Source: Paraburkholderia dioscoreae (lineage in GTDB: Bacteria; Pseudomonadota; Gammaproteobacteria; Burkholderiales; Burkholderiaceae). Taken from it: a DNA stretch of 64,000 bases. Positions 26,950 through 35,402 of the stretch are shown piece after piece. Where the stretch lies: assembly GCF_902459535.1 (NCBI RefSeq), contig NZ_LR699553.1:186001-250000 (forward strand), written 5' to 3'. How positions within the stretch are numbered: position 1 is the first letter of the stretch; each line of letters starts with the position of its first letter. The position numbers and the translations under genes were made by a program. The notes under the pieces are model-generated. The model was given only the letters and a program-made list of their open reading frames with translations, was not told the DNA's origin and searched no databases.

Positions 26950-27510
26950 ATGCCCCTCACTGATGTCGAGGTTCGCAGCGCGCGCCCGCGCGAAAAGGCC
27001 TACCGTCTTACTGACGGCTCGGGCATGTACTTGGAGTCTCTCCGGCAGGCGGAAAGTACTGGCGGTTCTAATACCGATTTGCAGGCAAGGAAAAGCGGCT
27101 GGCGCTGGGCGTCTATCCAGATGTGAACATGAAAGAAGCGCGTGCATGTCGCGATGAGGCTCGTAGGCTGTTGGCCAATGGCGTCGATCCGGGCATTGAG
27201 CGCAAGGTGCAGAAAGCAGCAACGGTGGAGCGCGCCGCAAACAGCTTCGAAGCCGTTGCCCGTGAGTGGTTTGCGAGGCATGCGCCGGGATGGGCAAAGA
27301 CCCGCGCCGACAAGATCATTGCCCGCCTCAGAAGGACGTGTTCCCTTGGCTGGGTGGCCGGGCAATCGCGGAGATTAAAGCCCCTGAAGTATTGGCGGTA
27401 CTGCACCGGGTCGAAACTCGGCGCGCGCTCGATACCGCCCATCGAGTCCACCAAAACTGCGGTCAGGTCTTTCGCTATTCCGTGGTTGCCGCGATGCGTC
27501 GGGACTACTT
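26950..27510 (+). pseudogene. Decayed P4-type tyrosine integrase
   Basis: Three frames joined together give the N-terminal two-thirds of a P4/IntS-type integrase. The ATG at 26950 starts MPLTDVEVRSARPREKAYRL, then TDGSGMYLE. A frameshift near 27035 moves into the frame encoding SPAGGKYWRF, then a TAA at 27069-27071 sits where Lys is expected before YRFAGKEKRLALGVYPDV. The frame continues through MKEARACRDEARRLLANG to WAKTRADKIIARL. A second frameshift near 27330 leads to VFPWLGGRAIAEIKAPEVL and QNCGQVFRYSVV. Similarity ends near 27505. The catalytic R-H-x-x-R-Y region is missing. It directly follows tRNA-Ala, so it is the remnant of an element integrated there. Confidence 0.85.
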
Positions 27511-27978
27511 ATCTGTTGTCTCGATATTTTTGCAAAGCACGCACTGTCGAGCGATCGGCGATTGCTTCGCCATGTCGGCTCGCCGCTCATAGAGGTGGGT
27601 GTGGCTGGTCGGATCGGAACTCGTACAGGCAGAGCCTGTGACCAGATCCTCTACCAGGGCGACCGCCTGTCACTCCTTCCAAAATGAACCATGCGCGCCC
27701 GAGCGTCATTGACTGTGTGCACCGGGGCGGATATGCACGCTGCATAATTCTCAATGCGGGGATTGGCGCGAGCGGCAGGCATCATTGGATCGCTATATCC
27801 CGATGCTGTTTAACAAATGTGTGGTTTGGTACGCGTCAAGACGCGCTATCGCCAATGCACCTGATCGGCCAGCCTGGACATGCGAGTTGCACCTCCTGCC
27901 TGTATGCTGAAAAGCCGTGGCCAGATAAGAACGGCGCACACTTCCACCCATGCGGCAATCCGCAACGACGGAGCACAC
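27511..27978. other. Gene-free stretch, probably element debris
   Basis: About 470 bp between the integrase remnant and the TetR gene. Only short frames without Shine-Dalgarno sequences or recognisable motifs are present, and no repeat of the tRNA 3' end is seen that could be the other attachment site. Confidence 0.5.
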
Positions 27979-28620
27979 ATGACTCACTCTTCACGCCCGA
28001 GCATCACTCGCCTGCGCAAGACGCCGAGCCAGGCGCGCGCCGAGGAAACAGTGGAATCGATCATCGAGGCGGCTGCTCAGGTTCTGGAAGCCGAGGGGCT
28101 CGAAGGGTTCAATACGAACGCGATAGCCCGGCGCGCGGGCGTCAGCATCGGCTCGCTATACCAATACTTTCCTGGCAAGGATGCGCTGACGGTCGCGCTT
28201 ATCCAGCGAGAAACCAGGCGGTTCTACGACGATGCAGCAGCCGCGCTGACTCAACGGAGCGGTAAAGCCGCGCTCGAGTATCTGATTGGCGCATCGGTGC
28301 GCCAGCAGCTACAACGACCTATGCTGGCGAAGCTACTCGACGTGCAGGAGAGCAGCCCTGCATTGCGTGGCGAGGTCGAGAAAGTGGAGTTCGACGCGTT
28401 GGTCGTGGCGATCGTCAGGCGTGTGGCACCGCGATTCGAGCATCCTGAAGTGGCCGCAGCCGATCTGCTCGCGATCGTCCAGGGCCTGACGGACGCAGCA
28501 GGCGAGCGCGGGGAGCGCGACCTTGAAAGCCTGGAACATCGCGTGCGCGCGGCCGCTTTCGGCTATCTGTCGAGGGTCGCGAGGCGCGGCAAGCATTCGG
28601 CGCGAGCGGGCGGAATGTGA
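27979..28620 (+). CDS. TetR/AcrR family transcriptional regulator
   Basis: A 213-residue regulator. Start at 27979 (MTHSSRPSITRLRKTPSQAR) with GACGGAGC upstream. The helix-turn-helix is GFNTNAIARRAGVSIGSLYQYFPGKDALTVA, around residues 42-70, in the usual TetR position after RAEETVESIIEAAAQVLE. The C-terminal ligand domain has no family-specific landmark; RQQLQRPMLAKLLDVQE suggests a TetR_C_33-type domain but this is uncertain. It precedes a VOC protein gene by 168 bp on the same strand, a possible target. Confidence 0.9.
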   Translation: MTHSSRPSITRLRKTPSQARAEETVESIIEAAAQVLEAEGLEGFNTNAIARRAGVSIGSLYQYFPGKDALTVALIQRETRRFYDDAAAALTQRSGKAALEYLIGASVRQQLQRPMLAKLLDVQESSPALRGEVEKVEFDALVVAIVRRVAPRFEHPEVAAADLLAIVQGLTDAAGERGERDLESLEHRVRAAAFGYLSRVARRGKHSARAGGM

Positions 28621-28788
28621 GCAATCGGCGCGGCACGATCGTGCCTCCCGGCCCGTCTCGCACACCACACGGGGAACTCGCGGCGCACGATCAGGCGATC
28701 GCAATGCGAGTTGTTGAATGCGAGCTTTTACTTATATTCTGACGTCGTCGGGCAGAGGTGCCCACAGTTATTTGAAGAGAGACCGACG

Positions 28789-29199
28789 ATGAATGATCTG
28801 ATCAGCAACATGAAGCTCAACCACCTGAGCTTTCCCTCGGCAGACACGGCTGCTACCGCGCAGTTCTTTGAACAATACCTCGGCTTCACCGTGTCGGGCG
28901 TCTGGGAGAAGTCCTACATACTTAAGCGCCCCGGTTTCGACGTGGTGATCGACCATGCCAGTAACGATGTTCCGGCTTGGCCCCGGGCGTTCCATGCTGG
29001 GTTCGAACTCCCGAGCCTGAAAGCCGTGCGGGAATTATATGAACGCTTCAAGGCGGATGGCGTAGAAATGGAGACGGAAGTTTTCAACAATGGCCGCGGT
29101 TCACGCTTTTTCTGTCGGGCACCGGGTGGTGTGATGTTCGAACTGAACACGCGTGCAGACGCCGCGCCCGAGTATCGCGATTCTTTCCAGAACGGCTGA
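28789..29199 (+). CDS. VOC (glyoxalase/bleomycin-resistance) family protein
   Basis: A 136-residue protein starting at 28789 (MNDLISNMKLNHLSFPSADT) with GAAGAGAGA upstream. It shows a paired beta-alpha-beta-beta-beta fold: LNHLSFPSADTAATAQFFEQ with YLGF, then a second half with FHAGFELPSLKAVRELYERF and RFFCRAPGGVMFELNT. Candidate metal ligands are His12, His in AFHAGFE, and Glu in FELNT. The substrate (dioxygenase, lyase or resistance function) cannot be assigned. It converges on a TetR gene across a long perfect inverted repeat. Confidence 0.85.
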   Translation: MNDLISNMKLNHLSFPSADTAATAQFFEQYLGFTVSGVWEKSYILKRPGFDVVIDHASNDVPAWPRAFHAGFELPSLKAVRELYERFKADGVEMETEVFNNGRGSRFFCRAPGGVMFELNTRADAAPEYRDSFQNG

Positions 29200-29251
29200 C
29201 AGGGTTGCAGAACTGACTAACGCTACCGTGAATAACGCTAGCTCAACTGTC

Positions 29252-29290
29252 AACGCCAACACATGCTGTAGCTAACGATGTGTTGGCGTT
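29252..29290. terminator. 13-bp perfect inverted repeat between convergent genes
   Basis: AACGCCAACACAT (29252-29264) pairs perfectly with ATGTGTTGGCGTT (29278-29290) across a 13-nt loop. It lies between the stops of the VOC gene and the minus-strand TetR gene, so a bidirectional terminator is the simplest reading. No clear U-tract is present on either side. Confidence 0.6.
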
Positions 29291-29292
29291 AC

Positions 29293-29865
29293 CTATTCGC
29301 CGAAGAGCAACTTCACCATCAATTCCGCAATGGCGTCCATATCTCTCAGGTCACCAATCCGATGGTTGATAACAAAGCCGTCGAACGCCATCCAGACAAC
29401 GTGGGCGAGGAGATCGTCACGCACGATAGTTTGCCTTTCCTCCGGCAACGTCTCACGGATCAATGCAGAAATGACTGCTTCCACCCGGGCAAGAAGTGAA
29501 TTCGGTTTCCCCATTTTCTCGGGCGCGCTCGCGAGCGCTTCGATCAGCGAGTTTGCGAACGAATGGTCCGCGGCCGGGATGTCATTCCAGATTCCAGTGA
29601 AGATTCGGCGCAACTTCGTGCGTGGGGTTCGCGCCATCTTCACCGCGTGTTTGAGCTTTTCGAGTTCGCGCATGAGCCAGGGCTCGTAGATCTCGTAAAG
29701 GATCAGCAGCTTTGAATCGAAATAGACGTAGAGATTAGCGACCGTCGTTCCAGAAGAACGGGCAATCTCGGTCATGGTCGTCGTCGTGTAGCCCTTGCGG
29801 CAGAACAGATCGAACGCGCCGGCTACGATCGCGTTGCGCATCTCGGGTTTTTTGACTTGAGGCAC
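29293..29865 (-). CDS. TetR/AcrR family transcriptional regulator
   Basis: A 190-residue regulator. The N-terminal helix-turn-helix is GYTTTTMTEIARSSGTTVANLYVYFDSKLLIL, preceded by KPEMRNAIVAGAFDLFCRKG. The remaining 130 residues are the helical effector-binding domain. It is transcribed divergently from the dioxygenase operon at 30201 and is the nearest regulator to it, so it is the prime candidate for control of that operon. The 9-mer TAGCTAACG occurs at 29873-29881, just upstream of its start, and again at 29269-29277 beyond its end. Confidence 0.9.
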   Translation of the reverse strand: MPQVKKPEMRNAIVAGAFDLFCRKGYTTTTMTEIARSSGTTVANLYVYFDSKLLILYEIYEPWLMRELEKLKHAVKMARTPRTKLRRIFTGIWNDIPAADHSFANSLIEALASAPEKMGKPNSLLARVEAVISALIRETLPEERQTIVRDDLLAHVVWMAFDGFVINHRIGDLRDMDAIAELMVKLLFGE

Positions 29866-30086
29866 GGTGTTTTAGCTAACGGTATTTGCTATTGAAAGGT
29901 ACGTCATCATACCGTGGCGCGACCGTCCCGCCAACGACAACGCCAGACAGAGCGGATTTGAACCTTCCGCGGCGCGCCGTGGCGCACGTTTCCGCGTAAT
30001 TTCCCAACATTCTCGTCATCTTTGGCTGAAACGCCCGCCGTACCTAAGGCAGGGGCCATTCCGTTTTCATCGGCAATCAAAATCTG
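29866..30086. other. Divergent regulatory region upstream of the catabolic operon
   Basis: The intergenic region between the TetR gene and the dioxygenase operon. It contains the inverted repeat ACGGTAT / ATACCGT (29879-29885 and 29909-29915), close to the TetR start and possibly an autoregulatory operator. The promoter of the dioxygenase operon is listed separately. Confidence 0.45.
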
Positions 30087-30122
30087 TTGACACAGCTATT
30101 TTTTTAAAAAAGAATGACATTC
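30087..30122 (+). promoter_or_regulatory. Promoter of the dioxygenase operon with GAATGACATTC operator
   Basis: TTGACA at 30087-30092, a 17-bp spacer, then AAGAAT at 30110-30115 as the -10. The near-perfect palindrome GAATGACATTC (30112-30122) overlaps the -10. The same arrangement, with identical spacing and palindrome, precedes the porin gene at 42642. The overlap is typical of a repressor operator. Confidence 0.7.
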
Positions 30123-30200
30123 AGTATTTAAACGATGAGCGCGGATGCTGCGCGTCGCTGAACGAGGCCTGCATCAGGCCCCGCAACGGAGAGAATGAAG

Positions 30201-31469
30201 ATGGAAGGCATGAACCCCGGCGAGGGCCTGACCGCCCGCTATCCCGAGATGGGCACCGGTCCGATTCCAGTCGAGCCCTACGTATCCCCTGAATATTTCG
30301 CACGCGAAAAAGAGGCGATCTTCAAGAAAACGTGGATCCACGTGGGGCGTGTTGAGGAAATTCCGAAACCGGGCGATTACTTCGTGAAGGAACTCGCCGC
30401 CTGCGATACCTCGATAATCGTCGTGCGTAACAGGCAAGGCGAGATCCGAGCGATGCACAACGTGTGCTCGCATCGATTGAACGAGATCGCGTATGAAAGC
30501 TGTGGCAGCGCGCGCAAGTTTTTCTGCAAGTTTCACGGCTGGGCCTACGATCTCGACGGCAATCTCACAGGGGTGCCCGAGGAGCAGTGCTTCTTCGATC
30601 TCGACAAGTCGCAGCACGGTCTCACCCGCGTGGCTTGCGACGTCTGGCAAGGCTTCATCTTCGTCAATATGGACCCCAACCCGGCGCTGTCGCTGGCTGG
30701 TTTCATGAAGCCGATGTTCGGCAGTATCGAAGGCTATCCATTCGACAAACTGACAGTCGGCTTCGAATGGAGCACGGTCGTCAACTGCAACTGGAAGCTC
30801 GCGCTCGATGCGTTCCAGGAGGCGTATCACGTGGCGTACGTGCATGGCCATTCGATTGCTGACGCGATCGACAAGAGCGACGGCGGCAGCATGCCGCCGC
30901 TCGACGCGCTGTGCGGCGAGTTTCATCGGCGTCTGTCGCTCGCGGGAAACCAGAAGTCGGTGTATGGCAATCCGAAGGCGCTGACTTCGGGCGGCGACGC
31001 GGCGAAAGCCGCGTTGACCGCGACCACGCGGCCCATTGCGGCCGCGGCGCTGCGCAACGGCATGGGCAACACGAAGCACGCGTTTCCCCTCGACGCCTTG
31101 CCGGCAGGCGTCAACTGGACCGGAAGCCCGAACTGGCTGTTCGACATCAACGTAGTTTTTCCGGACTTCTATTTATCGTTGCGGCCGAACTATTGCCAGG
31201 CCTACAACTTTCGCCCGATCTCGCATAACAGGACGTTTTTCGAGGCGCGAGTCTATTACCCGGAAATGAATGGCGCGGGCGGCCGCTTCTTCCTCGAATA
31301 CATGAAGGTCGCGCTGCGCGACGTGCTGCTCGAAGACCTGAGTACGCTCGAGCGCACGCAGCGCGCCGCCGAGACCGGCGCCAAATCGCACATGGTGCTG
31401 CAGGACAACGAACTGCTGGTGCGCCACAACTATCACGTCGTCGAGCGGATCGTCGCCGCGGCCAACTGA
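30201..31469 (+). CDS. Rieske aromatic ring-hydroxylating oxygenase, alpha subunit
   Basis: About 422 residues. Start at 30201 (MEGMNPGEGL) is preferred because GGAGAG lies 7 nt upstream; the ATG at 30195 abuts that site. The Rieske 2Fe-2S ligands are CSH near residue 90 and FFCKFHGWAYDLDG about 20 residues later. The catalytic domain has DAFQEAYHVAYVHGHS, giving the mononuclear iron His pair, preceded by NCNWKLA. The enzyme would dihydroxylate or monooxygenate an aromatic or heteroaromatic ring in the cytoplasm. It heads an operon that also encodes a Rieske ferredoxin, an FAD reductase and a SnoaL-like protein, together a plausible complete system. Confidence 0.92.
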   Translation: MEGMNPGEGLTARYPEMGTGPIPVEPYVSPEYFAREKEAIFKKTWIHVGRVEEIPKPGDYFVKELAACDTSIIVVRNRQGEIRAMHNVCSHRLNEIAYESCGSARKFFCKFHGWAYDLDGNLTGVPEEQCFFDLDKSQHGLTRVACDVWQGFIFVNMDPNPALSLAGFMKPMFGSIEGYPFDKLTVGFEWSTVVNCNWKLALDAFQEAYHVAYVHGHSIADAIDKSDGGSMPPLDALCGEFHRRLSLAGNQKSVYGNPKALTSGGDAAKAALTATTRPIAAAALRNGMGNTKHAFPLDALPAGVNWTGSPNWLFDINVVFPDFYLSLRPNYCQAYNFRPISHNRTFFEARVYYPEMNGAGGRFFLEYMKVALRDVLLEDLSTLERTQRAAETGAKSHMVLQDNELLVRHNYHVVERIVAAAN

Positions 31470-31489
31470 TTTCATCCAGGAAGCGAATC

Positions 31490-31900
31490 ATGCAGACCCA
31501 GGTCATCGCCATGCCCATTTCGCGCAGCTCGCGCGCCGACGCGGCGCCGACGAGCTTGCCCACGCTGCCGGACGTATTCGCCGATCTCGCGCCGTTCGCG
31601 CCGGTGTGGGCGCTCGACACGGAGACGAAGCGCAACATGCAGCGCCATGCTGCGTCGATGGACGAGATCAAGGCGTTCGGCGACGCGATCCTGCCGCGCG
31701 TCGACGACATCGTTGCATATCTGAACGGTTTCGCGCTCGACGCGCTTCCGCCCGACTGCGCAGTGCTGATGCAGATGCTGCTGTCGCTTGCCGAAATCGC
31801 GCCGGCGCTCGAATTCTATGGGCAACAGGCGGTGATCGACGGATACGATCCACGCCGCTTCGTCGCGAGCGAAACCTTCGTGATGCGCCCGCCGCTGTGA
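31490..31900 (+). CDS. Hypothetical protein in the catabolic operon
   Basis: A 136-residue protein with no recognised family. It lies 20 bp after the dioxygenase alpha gene with CAGGAAGCG as ribosome site, so it is real by context. The composition is acidic and helical (DEIKAFGDAILPRVDDIVAY, LLSLAEIAPALEFYGQQAVI) with no signal peptide or cysteine-rich motif. A small helical accessory subunit is possible, but that is a guess. Confidence 0.75.
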   Translation: MQTQVIAMPISRSSRADAAPTSLPTLPDVFADLAPFAPVWALDTETKRNMQRHAASMDEIKAFGDAILPRVDDIVAYLNGFALDALPPDCAVLMQMLLSLAEIAPALEFYGQQAVIDGYDPRRFVASETFVMRPPL

Positions 31901-31917
31901 TGACAAGGAGAACGACG

Positions 31918-32343
31918 ATGCCCCGATGCCAGGTTTTCACCATCGACGACGCGCTCACCGAAGTCGTGCAAGACGGCCTCTATATGAAGTCGCTGGCAGG
32001 CGAGTCGATGAGTGTCGCAGTCGTCAAATTCGTCGAGAAGGCGGGCAGCGAATTGCCGGCCAAGGCGCATAGCCACGGCGAGGAGGCCTCGCTGCAACTG
32101 CTCGGCAGCTGCACGATCTACACCGACGATCCGGCGCAGCCGGGCGCCGACGTGCGCATGGACGCGGGTGATGCGGTCGTGATTCCGGCCGGCTTGAGCC
32201 ACTACGGCAGGAACCGTTTCGGCAGCGAAGGCGTCAGCATGCGGTTGAACGTCGTGAGTCCGCCGCGCCGGGAATACGGCAAGTCAGGCACCCAGGCGTA
32301 TTACCCGCTCGCCGGTCGCGACGGCGATGGAGCGAAGTCGTGA
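31918..32343 (+). CDS. Cupin-domain protein
   Basis: A 141-residue single cupin. Start at 31918 with AAGGAG upstream; the longer open frame from 31606 overlaps the previous gene and is rejected. Cupin motif 1 is AHSHGEEASLQLLG, with the His-x-His and Glu metal ligands. Motif 2 is DAVVIPAGLSHYGRN with the second His. It could be a metal-dependent dioxygenase, isomerase or binding protein. Its position between the oxygenase and a second cupin suggests it acts on a ring-cleavage or tautomer step, which is inference. Confidence 0.85.
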   Translation: MPRCQVFTIDDALTEVVQDGLYMKSLAGESMSVAVVKFVEKAGSELPAKAHSHGEEASLQLLGSCTIYTDDPAQPGADVRMDAGDAVVIPAGLSHYGRNRFGSEGVSMRLNVVSPPRREYGKSGTQAYYPLAGRDGDGAKS

Positions 32344-32651
32344 GCGCCGGGTTCCAGCGTCTGCCCGCGGCCGAACGTCTGAATGGGATGACGGGGCGCA
32401 CGCTCGACGTGAGCGTGCACGAACTGCGCGACGCAGCGGCACTCGCGTTTGAAGCACCCGGTCCCGGCGAGGAGATCGGCGCGGTGCTGGCAGGCCGGCT
32501 CGACGTCGAAGCCGACGACGAACGCTACACGCTCGAAGCGGGTCAGGTGATCGTGATACCGGCCGGCATGGCGCGCCGCTATGTCGCCCGCACGCCGCGC
32601 GCGACGCTGTATCGCGTGGTCGTCGCGAAAGTGCGGGAGGACGCGCAATGA
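32340..32651 (+). CDS. Small cupin-domain protein
   Basis: A 103-residue cupin beginning with GTG at 32340, overlapping the stop of the preceding cupin by 4 nt. Motif regions are EEIGAVLAGRLDVEADDE and LEAGQVIVIPAGMARRYVAR. The usual motif 1 His-x-His pair is not visible and motif 2 has Arg-Arg instead of His, so it may not bind metal. It could bind a small molecule or serve as a partner of the first cupin. Its stop overlaps the reductase start (ATGA). Confidence 0.78.
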   Translation: MSAGFQRLPAAERLNGMTGRTLDVSVHELRDAAALAFEAPGPGEEIGAVLAGRLDVEADDERYTLEAGQVIVIPAGMARRYVARTPRATLYRVVVAKVREDAQ

Positions 32652-33940
32652 GCGACGCCTCACTCGGCGCGCCGCGCGACGCGCGCATTGCGATCGTGGG
32701 TGCGGGACATGCGGGCGGGCGCGTCGCACAGCATCTGCGTGCGCTCGGCCATCGCGGCGAGATTGCGTTGATCGGCGACGAAGCGCATGCGCCGTACGAA
32801 CGGCCCGCGCTGTCGAAAGAATTGCTGCTCGGCGAAAAGACGCCCGCTGATCTGACGCTCGCGCCCGCCGGGTTCTGGGAGGACAACACGCAAACGTCGG
32901 CGTGCGCGACGCCGACGCGCCGTTATCGTGCCCGTGCGCGCCGGGTATTCGCCGATCCGCTCGGTGAGCATCGTGCCATCGAACTCGACGACGCCAATTC
33001 GACGCGTGTGGACTTTGACACACTGGTGGTGGCGACGGGCGGTAAAGCGCGCATGCCGCGCATCGACGGTATCGATCAGCCGGGCGTGCACAGTCTGCGC
33101 ACAATTGATGATTGCCTCGCGCTGCGCGAGGCGCTCGCCGGGGCGCGCGACATCGTGATCATCGGCGCCGGCGTGATCGGCATGGAGGTGGCAGCGGCCG
33201 CCGCGAAACTCGGCAAGCACGCGACGGTGCTCGAAACGGCCGCGCGGCCGATGGCGCGCATCCTGCCGCCGCCCGTGAGCGACTGGCTCGCCGGCGTGCA
33301 TCGCGCGCACGGTGTGACGATCGAAACGGGGGTCGCCGTAACGCACATCGAGCGCACCGCCGCGCGCCGTTTTGCCGTGCACGTAGATGGCGTGAGCGGC
33401 GCGCATACCTGCGATCTCGTGCTGGTTGCGGCGGGCATCGAGTGTTCGGTGGATTTTCTCGAAGGCACGTCGATCGCGAGTGTCGACGGCATCGTGGTCG
33501 ATGCGTGCTGCCGCAGTCCGGTCGCGCCGTGGTGCTATGCGGCCGGCGACATCGCGGTTGCATACAATGGCCGTTTCGGACGGATGCTGCGTCAGGAGAC
33601 GTGGCGCAATGCCGAAAACCAGGCGCGCGCGGTCGCCGGATTCATCTGCGGCCGTGTCGAGCCGTTCAACGAAACGCCGTGGATGTGGACCGATCAGTTC
33701 GGTTTCAACATTCAGGTGATCGGCCGTCCCGAAGCGAACCACAGATTCGTTACGCGCGGCGATATCGGCGCGGGACCGGCGACGCTCGTCGCGCTCGACG
33801 GCGATTACGTGAGCGGCGCGGTGCTGATCGATTGCGGCCGCAACCGGCGCGCGCTCGAAGCGCTGATCGAAGCGAAAACGCCGGTCGATCGCGCGCGTCT
33901 CGCCGATGCCGCCGTCCCGCTCAAGGAGGTGGCGCGATGA
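32648..33940 (+). CDS. FAD-dependent ferredoxin reductase of the Rieske system
   Basis: A 430-residue flavoprotein of the BphA4/toluene dioxygenase reductase type. The FAD site is IVGAGHAGGRVAQHL at about residues 16-30, with PYERPALSKELLLGE. The NAD site is VIIGAGVIGMEVAAAAAKLGK, near residue 170. The FAD-binding C-terminal part is WCYAAGDIAVAYN, and the C-terminal domain has ETPWMWTDQFGFNIQVIG. It would move electrons from NAD(P)H to the Rieske ferredoxin encoded at 36331. Residues 80-105 (NTQTSACATPTRRYRARA) look unlike the family, and another frame reads HANVGVRDADA there, so two compensating frameshifts are possible. Confidence 0.92.
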   Translation: MSDASLGAPRDARIAIVGAGHAGGRVAQHLRALGHRGEIALIGDEAHAPYERPALSKELLLGEKTPADLTLAPAGFWEDNTQTSACATPTRRYRARARRVFADPLGEHRAIELDDANSTRVDFDTLVVATGGKARMPRIDGIDQPGVHSLRTIDDCLALREALAGARDIVIIGAGVIGMEVAAAAAKLGKHATVLETAARPMARILPPPVSDWLAGVHRAHGVTIETGVAVTHIERTAARRFAVHVDGVSGAHTCDLVLVAAGIECSVDFLEGTSIASVDGIVVDACCRSPVAPWCYAAGDIAVAYNGRFGRMLRQETWRNAENQARAVAGFICGRVEPFNETPWMWTDQFGFNIQVIGRPEANHRFVTRGDIGAGPATLVALDGDYVSGAVLIDCGRNRRALEALIEAKTPVDRARLADAAVPLKEVAR

Positions 33941-34497
33941 ACGCGTTGCTGGAACAACGCGTCGCGCGGCTCGAAGCGATCGACGCGATCCGCCGGCTGA
34001 AAGCACAGTATGCCGCGCTGGCCGACCAGAAATACACGCGCTGCTATGCGCTCCAGCCCGACCCGGTGATGCATGACGTTGCGCGGCAACAGGCCGAATG
34101 CTTCACCGAGGACGCCGTGTGGCAAGGCGGCGACGGTTTCGGTTCGGACCTGGTCGGCCGCGCGGCGATCGAGCAGTGGTTCCGCCGCTCGCCGTGGCGG
34201 TTTGCCTTGCATTACTACACGGGCGAGCGAATCGACGTGATCGATGCGGATCGCGCCGAAGCGACATGGCGCCTGTGGCAGATCGCGCTGCTCGACGACA
34301 GCGGCCGTGGCGTGCTGCTCGCGGCGATCACCGCCGAACAGTACGCGCGCGGCAGTGACGGCGCGTGGCGCATCAGTCATATGTGCTTCGAACAGTTGCA
34401 CATGGTCGAGACGGGCGTGCAGCCGCTGCCGTTCGCCGCCGACTTCGCTGGCCTCGATGCGATTCGTGGCCGCACTCATCTCCTGGAGTCCGAATGA
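33937..34497 (+). CDS. SnoaL/NTF2-like domain protein
   Basis: A 186-residue protein with an ideal AAGGAGG ribosome site inside the end of the reductase gene and an ATGA overlap. RVARLEAIDAIRRLKAQYAAL is the N-terminal helix of SnoaL_4 proteins, CFTEDAVWQGG follows, and the NTF2 barrel continues through WRFALHYYTGERIDVI and AAITAEQYARGSDGAWRISH. In this context it may replace the beta subunit of the ring-hydroxylating oxygenase, which also has an NTF2 fold. Catalytic isomerase or hydratase roles are alternatives. Confidence 0.82.
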   Translation: MNALLEQRVARLEAIDAIRRLKAQYAALADQKYTRCYALQPDPVMHDVARQQAECFTEDAVWQGGDGFGSDLVGRAAIEQWFRRSPWRFALHYYTGERIDVIDADRAEATWRLWQIALLDDSGRGVLLAAITAEQYARGSDGAWRISHMCFEQLHMVETGVQPLPFAADFAGLDAIRGRTHLLESE

Positions 34498-35402
34498 AAG
34501 AAGTCGAATCGTCGCTCGCGTTGAGCGATCCTGCGCAATGCCGCGATGACGAGGCCGGCTGCGTGCCCGCATGCGCAGCGGAGCGTGAGCTCGCGTTTCC
34601 AGTCGCGCAGAATGCGTGCCGCGTAGTCAGCAATCGCTGGGTGAACGCCGAGTACCGGCATCTGATCGTCGAGGCATCGCCCACCGCGCTCGCTGCGCGG
34701 CCGGGGCAGTTTTTTCATCTGCATTGTCCGGCCGCGCATGGCGCGATGCCATTCCTGCGGCGTCCGATGAGTGTGTACCGTGTCGATCGCGACCACGCAT
34801 GTGTGGAGTTTCTATACAAGGTGCAGGGCGCGGGCACGCGCGGACTCGCGATGCTCGAACCCGGCGATACGCTCGACGCGGTGGGCCCGGTCGGCCGCGG
34901 CTTCGATGTGCCGGACGGTGCACGCCACGTGCTCCTGCTCGCGCGCGGCGTTGGACTTGCGACGCTCGCGCCGCTCGCGCGCTTCGCGGTTACGCGCGGC
35001 GCAAAAGTGACGGCGGTGCTGAGCGCGCGCGATCCGTCGCTGGTGATGTCGGCGGATTATCTGCGCGACGCGGGCGCGGACGTGATCGCCGTGACAGACG
35101 CGGAGAACACCAGCAATGTGACTCACGTCGACATGCTGCTCGAACGCATCCATGCGGAGACGCCGTTCGATTTCGTTACGACCTGCGGCTCGAACCGGTT
35201 GCTGATGCTGCTGCAGCGTTTCGCCAACACGCACGGCATAGCCGGCCAGATCGCGCTCGAACAGCACATGGGTTGCGCGCTCGGCGCGTGCTATGCGTGC
35301 GTGCGACCGTTCCGTAAAACCGACACGTCGGACGAACTGACCTATCGCCGCGTCTGTTGGGATGGACCCGTGTTTGGATTGAAGGAGACCGTGTCATGGT
35401 AG
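34494..35402 (+). CDS. Dihydroorotate dehydrogenase electron-transfer subunit-like protein (PyrK family)
   Basis: A 302-residue FAD/2Fe-2S protein. The ferredoxin-reductase-like barrel has FLRRPMSVYRVDRDHACVEF (FAD-binding RxxS). VGPVGRGFDVP and LLLARGVGLATLAPLA form the nucleotide region. The 2Fe-2S cluster cysteines are MGCALGACYACVRPF plus CWDGPVF at the C-terminus, the PyrK signature. PyrK passes electrons between NAD and the class 1B PyrD subunit. Its pairing with the PyrD-like gene at 35396 (7-nt overlap) indicates an NAD-linked complex. Burkholderiaceae normally make pyrimidines with a class 2 PyrD, so this pair is probably catabolic. Confidence 0.88.
   Translation: MKEVESSLALSDPAQCRDDEAGCVPACAAERELAFPVAQNACRVVSNRWVNAEYRHLIVEASPTALAARPGQFFHLHCPAAHGAMPFLRRPMSVYRVDRDHACVEFLYKVQGAGTRGLAMLEPGDTLDAVGPVGRGFDVPDGARHVLLLARGVGLATLAPLARFAVTRGAKVTAVLSARDPSLVMSADYLRDAGADVIAVTDAENTSNVTHVDMLLERIHAETPFDFVTTCGSNRLLMLLQRFANTHGIAGQIALEQHMGCALGACYACVRPFRKTDTSDELTYRRVCWDGPVFGLKETVSW

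Noticed and set aside
26777..30000. Right attachment site of the tRNA-Ala element
   Set aside because: No second copy of the tRNA 3' end was found by eye downstream within the window.
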